Positions 11,497-26,500 of a stretch of 64,000 nucleotides of DNA are shown here, piece by piece. The notes under the pieces were generated by a model. The model ran no database searches. It was given only the letters and a program-made list of their open reading frames with translations, and was not told the DNA's origin. Numbering within the stretch: position 1 is the first letter of the stretch; each line of letters begins with the position of its first letter. Made by a program: the position numbers and the translations under genes. The stretch is from Closterium sp. NIES-65 (taxonomy: Eukaryota > Streptophyta > Zygnematophyceae > Desmidiales > Closteriaceae), in contig CANXME010000889.1 of the NCBI GenBank assembly GCA_948144175.1, positions 1 through 64,000 on the forward strand, read 5' to 3'.

Positions 11497-14400
11497 TGGT
11501 CTCACTCGATCAGAAGGTGGGAAATATATAAATCTAGTGAGCTAATAAGGTTCGAAAGAAATCTAATGCATATGTATATGGAAAATGGTGCACTGGCCAG
11601 GTCGGTCAGTATGGGAACTTGAGTGCAAATGCCAGGGAGAACGGAAGCGCTCAGATCTCGCATAGTACACGAAATCTAGTGGAATCACTCAAATAGAAGG
11701 TAGGAAATAAATTCATCTAGTGAACGTAAGGGTTTGAAAGGTAACTAACGCACATGTGTAGAGAAAATGGTGCATCGGCCAGTCTGGCCGGCATTTCGCA
11801 CTTATGGTGCAAGTAGGGCCAAGGAGAACGGAAACGCTCATTTCACAAAAAGTAAAGGGAATCTAGCGGTCTCACTCGATCAGAAGGTGGGAAATATATA
11901 AATCTAGTGAGCTAATAAGGTTCGAAAGGAATCTAATGCATATGTATATGGAAAATGGTGCATTGGCCAGGTCGGTCAGTATGGGAACTTAGAGTGCAAA
12001 TGCCAGGGAGAACGGAAGCGCTCAGATCTCGCATAGTACACGGAATCTAGTGGTCTCACTCAAATAGAAGGTAGGAAATAAATTCATCTAGTGAACGTAA
12101 GGGTTTGAAAGGTAACTAACGCACATGTGTAGAGAAAATGGTGCATCGGCCAGTCTGGCCGGCATTTCGCACTTATAGTGCAAGTAGGGCCAAGGAGAAC
12201 GGAAACGCTCATTTCTCAAAAAGTAAAGGGAATCTAGCAGTCTCACTCGATCAGAAGGTGGGAAATATATAAATCTAGTGAACTAATAAGGTTCGGAAGG
12301 AATCTAATGCATATGTATATGGAAAGTGGTGCATTGGCCAGGTCGGTCAGTATGGGAACTTAGAGTGCAAATGCCTGGGAGAACGGAACCGCTCAGATCT
12401 TGCATAATACACGGAATCTAGTGGTCTCACTCAAATATAAGGTAGGAAATATATTCATCTAGTGAACGTAAGGGTTTGAAAGGTAACTAACGCACATGTG
12501 TAGAGAAAATGGTGCATCGGCCAGTCTGGCCGGCATTTCGCACTCATAGTGCAGGTGGGGCCAGGGAGAACGGAAACGCTCGTTTCTCAAAAAGTAGAGG
12601 GAATCTAACGGTCTCACTCGATCAGAAGGTGGGAAATATATAAATCTAGTCAGCTAAACAGGTTTGAAATGTATTCAACGCACATGTATAGAGAAAATGG
12701 TGCATTGGCCAGGTCGGTCAGTATCGAAACTTAAAATGCAAATGCCAGGGAGAACGGAAGCGCTCAGATCTCGCATAGTACGCGGAATCAAGTGGTCTCA
12801 CTCAAATAGAAAGTAGGAAATATGTTCATCTAGTGAACATTAGGGTTTGAAAGGTAACTAACGCACATGTGTAGAGAAAATGGTGCATCGGCCAGTCTGG
12901 CCGGCATTTCGCACTTATAGTGCAAGTAGGGCCAAGGAGAACGGAAACGCTCATTTCTCAAAAAGTAGAGGGAATCTAGCGGTCTCACTCGATCAGAAGG
13001 TGGGAAATATATAAATCTAGTGAGCTAATAAGGTTCGAAAGAAATCTAATGCATATGTATATGGAAAATGGTGCATTGGCCAGGTCGGTCAGTATGGGAA
13101 CTTAGAGTGCAAATGCCAGGGAGAACGGAAGCGCTCAGATCTCGCATAGTACACGGAATCTAGTGGTCTCACTCAAATAGAAGGTAGGAAATAGATTCAT
13201 CTAGTGAACGTCAGGGTTTGAAAGGTAACTAACGCAAATGTGTAGAGAAAATGGTGCATCGGCCAGTCTGGCCGGCATTTCGTACTTATGGTGCAAGTAG
13301 GGCCAAGGAGAACGGAAACGCTCATTTCACAAAAAGTAAAGGGAATCAAGCGGTCTCACTCGATTAGAAGGTGGGAAATATATAAATCTAGTGAGCTAAT
13401 AAGGTTCGAAAGGAATCTAATGCATATGTATATGGAAAATGGTGCATTGGCCAGGTCGGTCAGTATGGGAACTTAGAGTGCAAATGCCAGGGAGAACGGA
13501 AGCGCTCAGATCTCGCATAGTACACGGAATCTAGTGGTCTCACTCAAATAGAAGGTAGGAAATAAATTCATCTAGTGAACGTAAGGGTTTGAAAGGTAAC
13601 TAACGCACATGTGTAGAGAAAATGGTGCATCGGCCAGTCTGGCCGGCATTTCGCACTTATAGTGCAAGTAGGGCCAAGGAGAACGGAAACACTCATTTCT
13701 CAAAGAGTAAAGGGAATCTAGCGGTCTCACTCAATCAGAAGGTGGGAAATATATAAATCTAGTGAGCTAATAAGGTTTGGAAGGAATCTAATGCATATAT
13801 ATATATGGAAAGTGGTGCATTGGCCAGGTCGGTCAGTATGGGAACTTAGAGTGCAAATGCCTGGGAGAACGGAACCGCTCAGATCTCGCATAATACACGG
13901 AATCTAGTGGTCTGACTCAAATATAAGGTAGGAAATATATTCATCTAATGAACGTAAGGGTTTGAAAGGTAACTAACGCACATGTGTAGAGAAAATGGTG
14001 CATCGGTCAGTCTGGCCGGCATTTCGCACTCATAGTGCAGGTGGGGCCAGGGAGAACGGAAACGCTCGTTTCTCAAAAAGTAGAGGGAATCTAACGGTCT
14101 CACTCGATCAGAAGGTGGGAAATATATATCTCTAGTCAGCTAAAAAGGCTTGAAATGTATTCAACGCACATGTATAGAGAAAATGGTGCATTGGCCAGGT
14201 CGGTCAGTATCGGAAATTAGAATGCAAATGCCAGGGAGAACGGAAGCGCTCAGATCTCGCACAGTACACGGAATCAAGTGGTCTCACTCAAATAGAAAGT
14301 AGGAAATATATTCATCTAGTGAACCTAAGGGTTTGAAAGGTAACTAACGCACCTATGTAGAGAAAATTGTGCATCGGCCAGTCTGGCCGGCATTTCGCAC

Positions 14401-17400
14401 TTATAGTGCAAGTGGGGCCAGGCAGAACGGAAACGCCCATTTCTCAAAAAGTAAAGGGGATCTAGCGGTCTCACTCGATCAGAAGGTGGGAAATATATAA
14501 ATATAGTGAGCTAATAAGGTTCCGAAGGAATCTAATGCATATGTATATGGAAAGTGGTGCATTGGCCAGGTCGGTCAGTATCGGAACTTAGAGTGCAAAT
14601 GCCAGAGAGAACGGAACCGCTCAGATCTCGCATAATACACGGAATCTAGTGGTCTCACTCAAATATAAGGGAGGAAATATATTCATCTAGTGAACGTAAG
14701 GGTTTGAAAGGTAACTAACGCACATGTGTAGAGAAAATTGTGCATCAGCCAGTCTGGCCGGCATTTCGCACTTATAGTGCAACTAGGGCCAAGGAGAACG
14801 GAAACGCTCATTTCTCAAAAAGTAGAGGGAATCTAGCGGTCTCACTCGATCAGAAGGTGGGAAATATATAAATCTAGTGAGCTAATAAGGTTCGAAGGAA
14901 TCTAATGCATATGTATATGGAAAATGGTGCATTGGCCAGGTTGGTCAGTATTGGAACTTAGAGTGCAAATGCCAGGGAGAACGGAAGCGCTCAGATCTCG
15001 CATAGTACACGGAATCTAGTGGTCTCACTCAAATAGAAGGTAGGAAATCAATTCATCTAATGAACGTAAGGGTTTGAAAGGGAACTAACGCACAAGTGTA
15101 GAGAAAATGGTGCATCGGCCAGTCTGGCCGGCATTTCGCACTTATAGTGCAAGTAGGGCCAAGGAGAACGGAAACACTCATTTCTCAAAAAGTAAAGGGA
15201 GCCTAGCGATCTCACTCGATCAGAAGGTGGGAAATATATAAATCTAGTGAGCTAATAAGGTTCGAAAGGAATCTAATGCATATGTATATGGAAAATGGTG
15301 CATTGGCCAGGTCGGTCAGTATGGGAACTTAGAGTGCAAATACCTGGGAGAACGGAAGCGCTCAGATCTCGCATAGTACACGGAATCTAGTGGTCTCACT
15401 CAAATATAATGTAGGAAATAAATTCATCTTGTGAACGTAAGGGTTTGAAAGGTAACTAACGCACATGTGTAGAGAAAATGGTGCATCGGCCAGTCTAGCC
15501 GGCATTTCGCACTTATAGTGCAGGTGGGGCCAGGGAGAACGGAAACGCCCATTTCTCAAAAAGTAAAGGGGATCTAGCGGTCTCACTCGATCAGAAGGTG
15601 GGAAATATATAAATCTAGTGAGCTAATAAGGTTCCGAAGGAATCTAATGCATATGTATATGGAAAGTGGTGCATTGGCCAGGTCGGTCAGTATGGGAACT
15701 TAGAGTGCAAATGCCTGGGAGAACGGAACCGCTCAGATCTCGCATAATACACGGAATCTAGTGGTCTCACTCAAATATAAGGGAGGAAATATATTCATCT
15801 AGTGAACGTAAGGGTTTGAAAGGTAACTAACGCACATGTGTAGAGAAAATTGTGCATCGGCCAGTCTGGCCGGCATTTCGCACTTATAGTGCAAGTAGGG
15901 CCAAGGAGAACGGAAACACTCATTTCTCAAAAAGTAAAGGGAATCTAGCGATCTCACTCGATCAAAAGGTGGGAAATATATAAATCTAGTGAGCTAATAA
16001 GGTTCGAAAGGAATCTAATGCATATGTATATGGAAAATGGTGCATTGGCCAGGTCGGTCAGTATGGGAACTTAGAGTGCAAATGCCAGGGAGAACGGAAG
16101 CGCTCAGATCTCGCATAGTACACGGAATCTAGTGGTCTCACTCAAATATAAGGTAGGAAATATACTCATCTAGTGAACGTAAGGGTTTGAAAGGTAACTA
16201 ACGCACATGTGTAGAGAAAATGGTGCATCGGCCAGTCTGGCCGGCATTTCGCACTTATAGTGCAAGTAGGGCCAAGGAGAACGGAAACGCTCATTTCTCA
16301 AAAAGTAAAGGGAATCTAGCGGTCTCACTCGATCAGAAGGTGGGAAATATATAAATCTAGTGAGCTAATAAGGTTCGGAAGGAATCTAATGCATATGTAT
16401 ATGGAAAGTGGTGCATTGGCCAGGTCGGTCAGTATGGGAACTTAGAGTGCAAATGCAAGGGAGAAGGGAACCGCTCAGATCTCGCATAATACACGGAATC
16501 TAGTGGTCTCACTCAAATATAAGGTAGGAAATAAATTCATCTAGTGAACGTAAGGGTTTGAAAGATAACTAACGTACATGTGTAGAGAAAATGGTGCATC
16601 GGCCAGTCTGGCCGGCATTTCGCACTCATAGTGCAGGTGGGGCCAGGGAGAACGGAAACGCTCGTTTCTCAAAAAGTAGAGGGAATCTAACAGTCTCACT
16701 CGATCAGAAGGTGGGAAATATATAAATCTAGTCAGCTAAAAAGGCTTGAAATGTATTCAACGCACATGTATAGAGAAAATGGTGCATTGGCCAGGTCGGT
16801 CAGTATCGGAACTTAGAATGCAAATGCCAGGGAGAACGGAAGCGCTCAGATTTCGCACAGTACACGGAATCAAGTGGTCTCACTCAAATAGAAAGTAGGA
16901 AATATATTCATCTAGTGAACGTAAGGGTTTGAAAGGTAACTAACGCACCTATGTAGAGAAAATTGTGCATCGGCAAGTCTGGCCGGCATTTCGCACTTAT
17001 AGTGCAACTAGGGCCAAGGAGAACGGAAACGCTCATTTCTCAAAAAGTAGAGGGAATCTAGCGGTCTCACTCGATCAGAAGGTGGATAATATATAAATCT
17101 AGTGAGCTAATAAGGTTCGAAAGGAATCTAATGCATATGTATATGGAAAATGGTGCATTGGCCAGGTTGGTCAGTATGGGAACTTAGAGTGCAAATGCCA
17201 GGGAGAACGGAAGCGCTCAGATCTCGCATAGTACACGGAATCTAGTGGTCTCACTCAAATAGAAGGTATGAAATCAATTCATCTAGTGAACGTAAGGGTT
17301 TGAAAGGTAACTAACGCACAAGTGTAGAGAAAATGGTGCATCGGCCAGTCTGGCCGGCATTTCGCACTTATAGTGCAAGTAGGGCCAAGGAGAACGGAAA

Positions 17401-19810
17401 CGCTCATTTCTCAAAAAGTAAAGGGAATCTAGCGGTCTCACTCGATCAGAAGGTGGGAAATATATAAATCTAGTGAGCTAATAAGGTTTGGAAGGAATCT
17501 AAGGCATATGTATATGGAAAGTGGTGCATTGGCCAGGTCGGTCAGTATGGGAACTTAGAGTGCAAATGCCTGGGAGAACGGAAGCGCTCAGATCTCGCAT
17601 AGTACACGGAATCTAGTGGTCTCACTCAAATATAAGGTAGGAAATAAATTCATCTAGTGAACGTAAGGGTTTGAAAGGTAACTAACGCACATGTGTAGAG
17701 AAAATGGTGCATCGGCCAGTCTGGCCGGCATTTCGCACTTACAGTGCACGTGGGGCCAGGAAGAACGGAAACGCCCATTTCTCAAAAAGTAAAGGGGATC
17801 TAGCGGTCTCACTCGATCAGAAGGTGGGAAATATATAAATCTAGTGAGCTAATAAGGTTCGGAAGGAATCTAATGCATATGTATATGGAAAGTGGTGCAT
17901 TGGCCAGGTCGGTCAGTATGGGAACTTAGCGTGCAAATGCCTGGGAGAACGGAACCGCTCAGATCTCGCATAATACACGGAATCTAGTGGTCTCACTCAA
18001 ATATAAGGGAGGAAATATATTCATCTAGTGAACGTAAGGGTTTGAAAGGTAACTAACGCACATGTGTAGAGAAAATTGTGCATCGGCCAGTCTGGCCGGC
18101 ATTTCGCACTTATGGTGCAACTAGGGCCAAGAAGAACAGAAACACTCATTTCTCAGAAAGTAGAAGGGATCTAGCGGTCTCACTCGATCTGAAGGTGGGA
18201 AATATATAAATCTAGTGAGCTAATAAGGTTCGAAAGGAATCTAATGCATATGTATATGGAAAATGGTGCATTGGCCAGGTCGGTCAGTATCGGAACTTAG
18301 AGTGCAAATGCCAGGGAGAACGGAAGCGCTCAGATCTCGCATAGTACACGGAATCTAGTGGTCTCACTCAAAAAGAAGGTAGGAAATAAACTCATCTAGT
18401 GAACGTAAGGGTTTGAAAGGTAAGTAACGCACATGTGTAGAGAAAATGGTGCATCGGCCAGTCTGGCCGCATTTCGCACTTATAGTGCAAGTAGGGCCAA
18501 GGAGAACGGAAACGCTCATTTCTCAAAAAGTAAAGGGAATCTAGCGGTCTCACTCGGTCACAAGGTGGGAAAAATATATAAATATAGTGAGCTAATAAGG
18601 TTCGAAAGGAATCTAATGCATATGTATATGGAAAATGGTGCATTGGCCAGGTCGGTCAGTATGGGAACTTAGAGTGCAAATGCCAGGGAGAACGGAAGCG
18701 CTCAGATCTCGCATAGTACACGGAATCTAGTGGTTTCACTCAAATATAAGGTAGAAAATATATTCATCTAGTGAACGTAAGGGTTTGAAAGGTAACTAAC
18801 GCACATGTATAGAGAAAATGGTGCATCGGCCAGTCTGGCCGGCATTTCGCACTTATAGTGCAAGTAGGGCCAAGGAGAACGGAAACACTAATTTCTCAAA
18901 AAGTAAACGGAATCTAGCGGTCTCACTCGATCAGAAGGTGGGAAATATATAAATCTAGTGAGCTAATAAGGTTCGGAAGGAATCTAATGCATATGTATAT
19001 GGAAAGTGGTGCATTGGCCAGGTCGGTCAGTATGGGAACTTAGAGTGCAAATGCCTCGGAGAACGGAACTGCTCTGATCTCGCATAATACACGGAATCTA
19101 GTGGTCTCACTCAAATATAAGGTAGGAAATATATTCATCTAGTGAACGTAAGGGTTTGAAAGGTAACTAACGCACATGTGTAGAGAAAATGGTGCATCGG
19201 CCAGTCTGGCCGGCATTTCGCACTCATAGTGCAGGTGGGGCGAGGGAGAACGGAAACGCACGTTTCTCAAAAAGTAGAGGGAATTTAACGGTCTCACTCG
19301 ATCAGAAGGTGGGAAATATATAAATCTAGTTAGCTAAAAAGGTTTGATAGTATTCAACGCACATGTATGGAGAAAATGGTGCATTGGCCAGGTCGGTCAG
19401 TATCGGAACTTAGAGTGCAAATGCCAGGGAGAACGGAAGCGCTCAGATCTCGCATAGTACACGGAATCAAGTGGTCTCACTCAAATAGAAAGTAGGAAAT
19501 ATATTCATCTAGTGAACGTAAGGGTTTGAAAGGTAACTAACGCACATGTGTAGAGAAAATTGTGCATCGGCCAGTCTGGCCGGCATTTCGCACTTATAGT
19601 GCAACTAGGGCCAAGGAGAACGGAAACGCTCATTTCTCAAAAAGTAGAGGGAATCTAGCAGTCTCACTCGATCAAAAGGTGGGAAATATATAAATCTAGT
19701 GAGCTAATAAGGTTTGAAAGGAATCTAATGCATATGTATATGGAAAATGGTGCATTGGCCAGGTCGGTCAGTATGGGAACTTAGAGTGCAAATGCCAGGG
19801 AGAACGGAAG

Positions 19811-22800
19811 CGCTCGGATCTCGCATAGTACATGGAATCTAGTAGCCTCACTCAAATAGAAGGTAGGAAATAAATTCATCTAGTGAACGTAAGGGTTTGA
19901 AAGGTAACTAACGCACATGTGTAGAGAAAATGGTGCATCGGCCAGTCTGGCCGGCATTTCGCACTCATAGTGCAGGTGGGGCCAGGGAGAACGGAAACGC
20001 TCGTTTCTCAAAAAGTAGAGGGAATGTAACGGTCTCAATCGATCAGAAGGTGGGAAATATATAAGTATAGTCAGCTAATAAGGTTTGAAATGTATTCAAC
20101 GCACATGTATAGAGAAAATGGTGCATTGGCCAGGTCGGTCAGTATTGGAACTTAAAATGAAAATGCTAGGGAGAACGGAAGCGCTCAGATCTCGCATAGT
20201 ACACGGAATCAAGTGGTCTCACTCAAATAGAAAGTAGGAAATATATTCATCTAGTGAACCTAAGGGTTTGAAAGGTAACTAACGCACCTATGTAGAGAAA
20301 ATTGTTCATCGGCCAGTCTGGCCGGCATTTCGCACTTATAGTGCAACTAGGGCCAAGGAGAACGGAAACGCTCATTCCTCAAAAAGTAGAGGGAATCTAG
20401 CGGACTCACTGGATCAGAAGGTGGGAAATATATAAATCTAGTGAGCTAATAAGGTTCGAAAGGAATCTAATGCATATGTATATGGAAAATGGTGCATTGG
20501 CCAGGTCGGTCAGTATGGGAACTTAGAGTGCAAATGCTAGGGAGAACGGAAGCGCTCAGATCTCGCATAGTACACGGAATCTAGTAGCCTCACTCAAATA
20601 GAAGGTAGGAAATAAATTCATCTAGTGAACGTAAGGGTTTGAAAGGTAACTAACGCACATGTGTAGAGAAAATGGTGCATCGGCCAGTCTGGCCGGCATT
20701 TCGCACTTATAGTGCAAGTAGGGCCAAGGAGAACGGAATTGCTCATTTCTCAAAAAGTAGAGGGAATCTAGCGGTCTCACTCGATCAGAAGGTGGGAAAT
20801 ATATAAATCTAGTGAGCTAATAAGGTTTGAAAGGAATCTAATGCATATGTATATGGAAAATGGTGCATTGGCCAGGTCGGTCAGTATGGGAGCTTAGAGT
20901 GCAAATGCCAGGGAGAACGGAAGCGCTCAAATCTCGCATAGTACACGGAATCTAGTAGCCTCACTCAAATAGAAGGTAGGGAATAAATTTTTATAGAGAA
21001 CGTAAGGGTTTGAAAGGTAACTAACGCACATGAGTAGAGAAAATGGTGCATCGGCCAGTCTGGCCGGCATTTCGCACTTATAGAGCAAGTAGGGCCAAGG
21101 AGAACCGAAACGCTCATTTCTCAAAAAGTAACGGGAATCTAGCGGTCTCACTCGATCAGAAGGTGGAAAATATATTTATCTAGTGAGCTAATAAGGTTCG
21201 AAAGGAATCTAATGCATAGATATATGGAAAATGGTGCATTGGCCAGGTCGGTCAGTATGGGAACTTAGAGTGCAAATGCCAGGGAGAACGGAAGCGCTCA
21301 GGTGTCACATAGTACACGGAATCTAGTGGTCTCACTCAAATAGAAGGTAGGAAATAAATTCATCTAGTGAACGTAAGGGTTTGAAAGGTAACTAATGCAC
21401 ATGTGTAGAGAAAATGGTGCATCGGCCAGTCTGGCCGGCATTTCGCACTTATAGTGCAAGTAGGGCCAAGGAGAACGGAAACGCTCATTTCTCAAACAGT
21501 AAAGGGAATCTAGCGGTCTCACTCGATCAGAAGGTGGGAAATATATAAATCTAGTGAGCTATTAAGGTTCGAAAGGAATCTAATGCATATGTTTATGGAA
21601 AATGGTGCATTGGCCAGGTTGGTCAGTATGGGAACTTAGAGTGCAAATGACAGGGAGAACGGAAGCGCTCAGATCTTGCATAGTACACGGAATCAAGTGG
21701 TCTCACTCAAATTGAAGGTAGGAAATAAATTCATCTAGTGAACGTAAGGGTTTGAAAGGTAACTAACGCACATGTGTAGAGAAAATGGTGCATCGGCCAG
21801 TCTGGCCGGCATTTCGCACTTATAGTGCAAGTAGGGCCAAGGAGAACGGAAACGCTCATTTCTCAAAAAGTAGAGGGAATCTAGCGGACTCACTGGATCA
21901 GAAGGTGGGAAATATATAAATCTAGTGAGCTAATAAGGTTCGAAAGGAATCTAATGCATATGTATATGGAAAATGGTGCATTGGCCAGGTCGGTCAGTAT
22001 GGGAACTTAGAGTGCAAATGCTAGGGAGAACGGAAGCGCTCAGATCTCGCATAGTACACGGAATCTAGTAGCCTCACTCAAATAGAAGGTAGGAAATAAA
22101 TTCATCTAGTGAACGTAAGGGTTTGAAAGGTAACTAACGCACATGTGTAGAGAAAATGGTGCATCGGCCAGTCTGGCCGGCATTTCGCACTCATAGTGCA
22201 AGTAGGGCCAAGGAGAACGGAATTGCTCATTTCTCAAAAAGTAGAGGGAATCTAGCGGTCTCGCTCGATCAGAAGGTGGGAAATATATAAATCTAGTGAG
22301 CTAATAAGGTTTGAAAGGAATCTAATGCATATGTATATGGAAAATGGTGCATTGGCCAGGTTGGTCAGTATGGGAGCTTAGAGTGCAAATGCCAGGGAGA
22401 ACGGAAGCGCTCAAATCTCGCATAGTACACGGAATCTAGTAGCCTCACTCAAATAGAAGGTAGGAAATAAATTTATATAGAGAACGTAAGGGTTTGAAAG
22501 GTAACTAACGCACATGAGTAGAGAAAATGGTGCATCGGCCAGTCTGGCCGGCATTTCGCACTTATAGAGCAAGTAGGGCCAAGGAGAACGGAAACGCTCA
22601 TTTCTCAAAAAGTAAAGGGAATCTAGCGGTCTCACTCAATCAGAAGGTGTAAAATATTTTTATATAGTGAGCTAATAAGGTTCGAAAGGAATCTAATGCA
22701 TATATATATATGGAAAATGGTGCATTGGCCAGGTCGGTCAGTATGGGAACTTAGAGTGCAAATGCCAGGGAGAACGGAAGCGCTCAGGTGTCGCATAGTA

Positions 22801-23522
22801 CACGGAATCTAGTGGTCTCCCTCAAATAGAAGGTAGGAAATAAATTCATCTAGTGAACGTAAGGGTTTGAAAGGTAACTAACGCACATGTGTAGAGAAAA
22901 TGGTGCATCGGCCAGTCTGGCCGGCATTTCGCACTTATAGTGCAAGTAGGGCCAAGGAGAACGGAAACGCTCATTTCTCAAACAGTAAAGGGAATCTAGC
23001 GGTCTCACTCGATCAGAAGGTGGGAAATATACAAATCTAGTGAGCTAATAAGGTTCGAAAGGAATCTAATGCATATGTATATGGAAAATGGTGCATTGGC
23101 CAGGTTGGTCAGTATGGGAACTTAGAGTGCAAATGACAGGGAGAACGGAAGCGCTCAGATCTCGCATAGTACACGGAATCAAGTGGTCTCACTCAAATAG
23201 AAGGTAGGAAATAAATTCATCTAGTGAACGTAAGGGTTTGAAAGGTAACTAACGCACATGTGTAGAGAAAATGGTGCATCGGCCAGTCTGGCCGGCATTT
23301 CGCACTTATAGTGCAAGTAGGGCCAAGGAGAACGGAAACGCTCATTTCTCAAACAGTAAAGGGAATCTAGCGGTCTCACTCGATCAGAAGGTGGGAAATA
23401 TACAAATCTAGTGAGCTAATAAGGTTCGAAAGGAATCTAATGCATATGTATATGGAAAATGGTGCATTGGCCAGGTCGGTCAGTATGGGAACTTAGAGTG
23501 CAAATGCCAGGGAGAACGGAAG
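19811..23522 (-). repeat. Higher-order repeat, copy 1 (10 dimers, 3712 bp)
   Basis: First of three tandem copies of a 20-monomer unit. The diagnostic string CGCTCGGATCTCGCATAG followed by TACATGGAATC occurs at 19811, 23523 and 27233. Other private markers recur at the same offsets: GTAACGGTCTCAATCG, GAAAATGCTAGGG, AAATTGTTCATCGG and GGACTCACTGGATCAG. This copy differs from copies 2 and 3 in a patch at 20256-20296 (GAACCTAAGG and CACCTATGT), which matches a satellite unit at 14321-14360 instead. Boundaries are set by the first marker and are accurate to within a monomer. Confidence 0.9.
20401..23368 (-). repeat. 4-dimer tandem duplication inside the higher-order repeat
   Basis: CGGACTCACTGGATCAG occurs at 20401 and 21885, 1484 bp apart (4 dimers). 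The following markers also repeat at this spacing: TAGTAGCCTCACTC, GGAATTGCTCATTTC, GCTCAAATCTCGC, AGAGCAAGTAGGG, CAGGTGTC.CATAG and AAATGACAGGG. So the 10-dimer unit is about 2 + 4 + 4 dimers: an older 4-dimer duplication was captured in the unit before the whole was triplicated. Confidence 0.85.
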
Positions 23523-26500
23523 CGCTCGGATCTCGCATAGTACATGGAATCTAGTAGCCTCACTCAAATAGAAGGAAGGAAATAAATTCATCTAGTGAAC
23601 GTAAGGGTTTGAAAGGTAACTAACGCACATGTGTAGAGAAAATGGTGCATCGGCCAGTCTGGCCGGCATTTCGCACTCATAGTGCAGGTGGGGCCAGGGA
23701 GAACGGAAACGCTCGTTTCTCAAAAAGTAGAGGGAATGTAACGGTCTCAATCGATCAGAAGGTGGGAAATATATAAGTATAGTCAGCTAATAAGGTTTGA
23801 AATGTATTCAACGCACATGTATAGAGAAAATGGTGCATTGGCCAGGTCGGTCAGTATTGGAACTTAAAATGAAAATGCTAGGGAGAACGGAAGCGCTCAG
23901 ATCTCGCATAGTACACGGAATCAAGTGGTCTCACTCAAATAGAAAGTAGGAAATATATTCATCTAGTGAACGTAAGGGTTTGAAAGGTAACTAACGCACA
24001 TGTGTAGAGAAAATTGTTCATCGGCCAGTCTGGCCGGCATTTCGCACTTATAGTGCAACTAGGGCCAAGGAGAACGGAAACGCTCATTCCTCAAAAAGTA
24101 GAGGGAATCTAGCGGACTCACTGGATCAGAAGGTGGGAAATATATAAATCTAGTGAGCTAATAAGGTTCGAAAGGAATCTAATGCATATGTATATGGAAA
24201 ATGGTGCATTGGCCAGGTCGGTCAGTATGGGAACTTAGAGTGCAAATGCTAGGGAGAACGGAAGCGCTCAGATCTCGCATAGTACACGGAATCTAGTAGC
24301 CTCACTCAAATAGAAGGTAGGAAATAAATTCATCTAGTGAACGTAAGGGTTTGAAAGGTAACTAACGCATATGTGTAGAGAAAATGGTGCATCGGCCAGT
24401 CTGGCCGGCATTTCGCACTTATAGTGCAAGTAGGGCCAAGGAGAACGGAATTGCTCATTTCTCAAAAAGTAGAGGGAATCTAGCGGTCTCACTCGATCAG
24501 AAGGTGGGAAATATATAAATCTAGTGAGCTAATAAGGTTTGAAAGGAATCTAATGCATATGTATATGGAAAATGGTGCATTGGCCAGGTCGGTCAGTATG
24601 GGAGCTTAGAGTGCAAATGCCAGGGAGAACGGAAGCGCTCAAATCTCGCATAGTACACGGAATCTAGTAGCCTCACTCAAATAGAAGGTAGGGAATAAAT
24701 TTTTATAGAGAACGTAAGGGTTTGAAAGGTAACTAACGCACATGAGTAGAGAAAATGGTGCATCGGCCAGTCTGGCCGGCATTTCGCACTTATAGAGCAA
24801 GTAGGGCCAAGGAGAACCGAAACGCTCATTTCTCAAAAAGTAACGGGAATCTAGCGGTCTCACTCGATCAGAAGGTGGAAAATATATTTATCTAGTGAGC
24901 TAATAAGGTTCGAAAGGAATCTAATGCATAGATATATGGAAAATGGTGCATTGGCCAGGTCGGTCAGTATGGGAACTTAGAGTGCAAATGCCAGGGAGAA
25001 CGGAAGCGCTCAGGTGTCACATAGTACACGGAATCTAGTGGTCTCACTCAAATAGAAGGTAGGAAATAAATTCATCTAGTGAACGTAAGGGTTTGAAAGG
25101 TAACTAATGCACATGTGTAGAGAAAATGGTGCATCGGCCAGTCTGGCCGGCATTTCGCACTTATAGTGCAAGTAGGGCCAAGGAGAACGGAAACGCTCAT
25201 TTCTCAAACAGTAAAGGGAATCTAGCGGTCTCACTCGATCAGAAGGTGGGAAATATATAAATCTAGTGAGCTATTAAGGTTCGAAAGGAATCTAATGCAT
25301 ATGTTTATGGAAAATGGTGCATTGGCCAGGTTGGTCAGTATGGGAACTTAGAGTGCAAATGACAGGGAGAACGGAAGCGCTCAGATCTTGCATAGTACAC
25401 GGAATCAAGTGGTCTCACTCAAATTGAAGGTAGGAAATAAATTCATCTAGTGAACGTAAGGGTTTGAAAGGTAACTAACGCACATGTGTAGAGAAAATGG
25501 TGCATCGGCCAGTCTGGCCGGCATTTCGCACTTATAGTGCAAGTAGGGCCAAGGAGAACGGAAACGCTCATTTCTCAAAAAGTAGAGGGAATCTAGCGGA
25601 CTCACTGGATCAGAAGGTGGGAAATATATAAATCTAGTGAGCTAATAAGGTTCGAAAGGAATCTAATGCATATGTATATGGAAAATGGTGCATTGGCCAG
25701 GTCGGTCAGTATGGGAACTTAGAGTGCAAATGCTAGGGAGAACGGAAGCGCTCAGATCTCGCATAGTACACGGAATCTAGTAGCCTCACTCAAATAGAAG
25801 GTAGGAAATAAATTCATCTAGTGAACGTAAGGGTTTGAAAGGTAACTAACGCACATGTGTAGAGAAAATGGTGCATCGGCCAGTCTGGCCGGCATTTCGC
25901 ACTCATAGTGCAAGTAGGGCCAAGGAGAACGGAATTGCTCATTTCTCAAAAAGTAGAGGGAATCTAGCGGTCTCGCTCGATCAGAAGGTGGGAAATATAT
26001 AAATCTAGTGAGCTAATAAGGTTTGAAAGGAATCTAATGCATATGTATATGGAAAATGGTGCATTGGCCAGGTTGGTCAGTATGGGAGCTTAGAGTGCAA
26101 ATGCCAGGGAGAACGGAAGCGCTCAAATCTCGCATAGTACACGGAATCTAGTAGCCTCACTCAAATAGAAGGTAGGAAATAAATTTATATAGAGAACGTA
26201 AGGGTTTGAAAGGTAACTAACGCACATGAGTAGAGAAAATGGTGCATCGGCCAGTCTGGCCGGCATTTCGCACTTATAGAGCAAGTAGGGCCAAGGAGAA
26301 CGGAAACGCTCATTTCTCAAAAAGTAAAGGGAATCTAGCGGTCTCACTCAATCAGAAGGTGTAAAATATATTTATATAGTGAGCTAATAAGGTTCGAAAG
26401 GAATCTAATGCATATATATATGGAAAATGGTGCATTGGCCAGGTCGGTCAGTATGTGAACTTAGAGTGCAAATGCCAGGGAGAACGGAAGCGCTCAGGTG

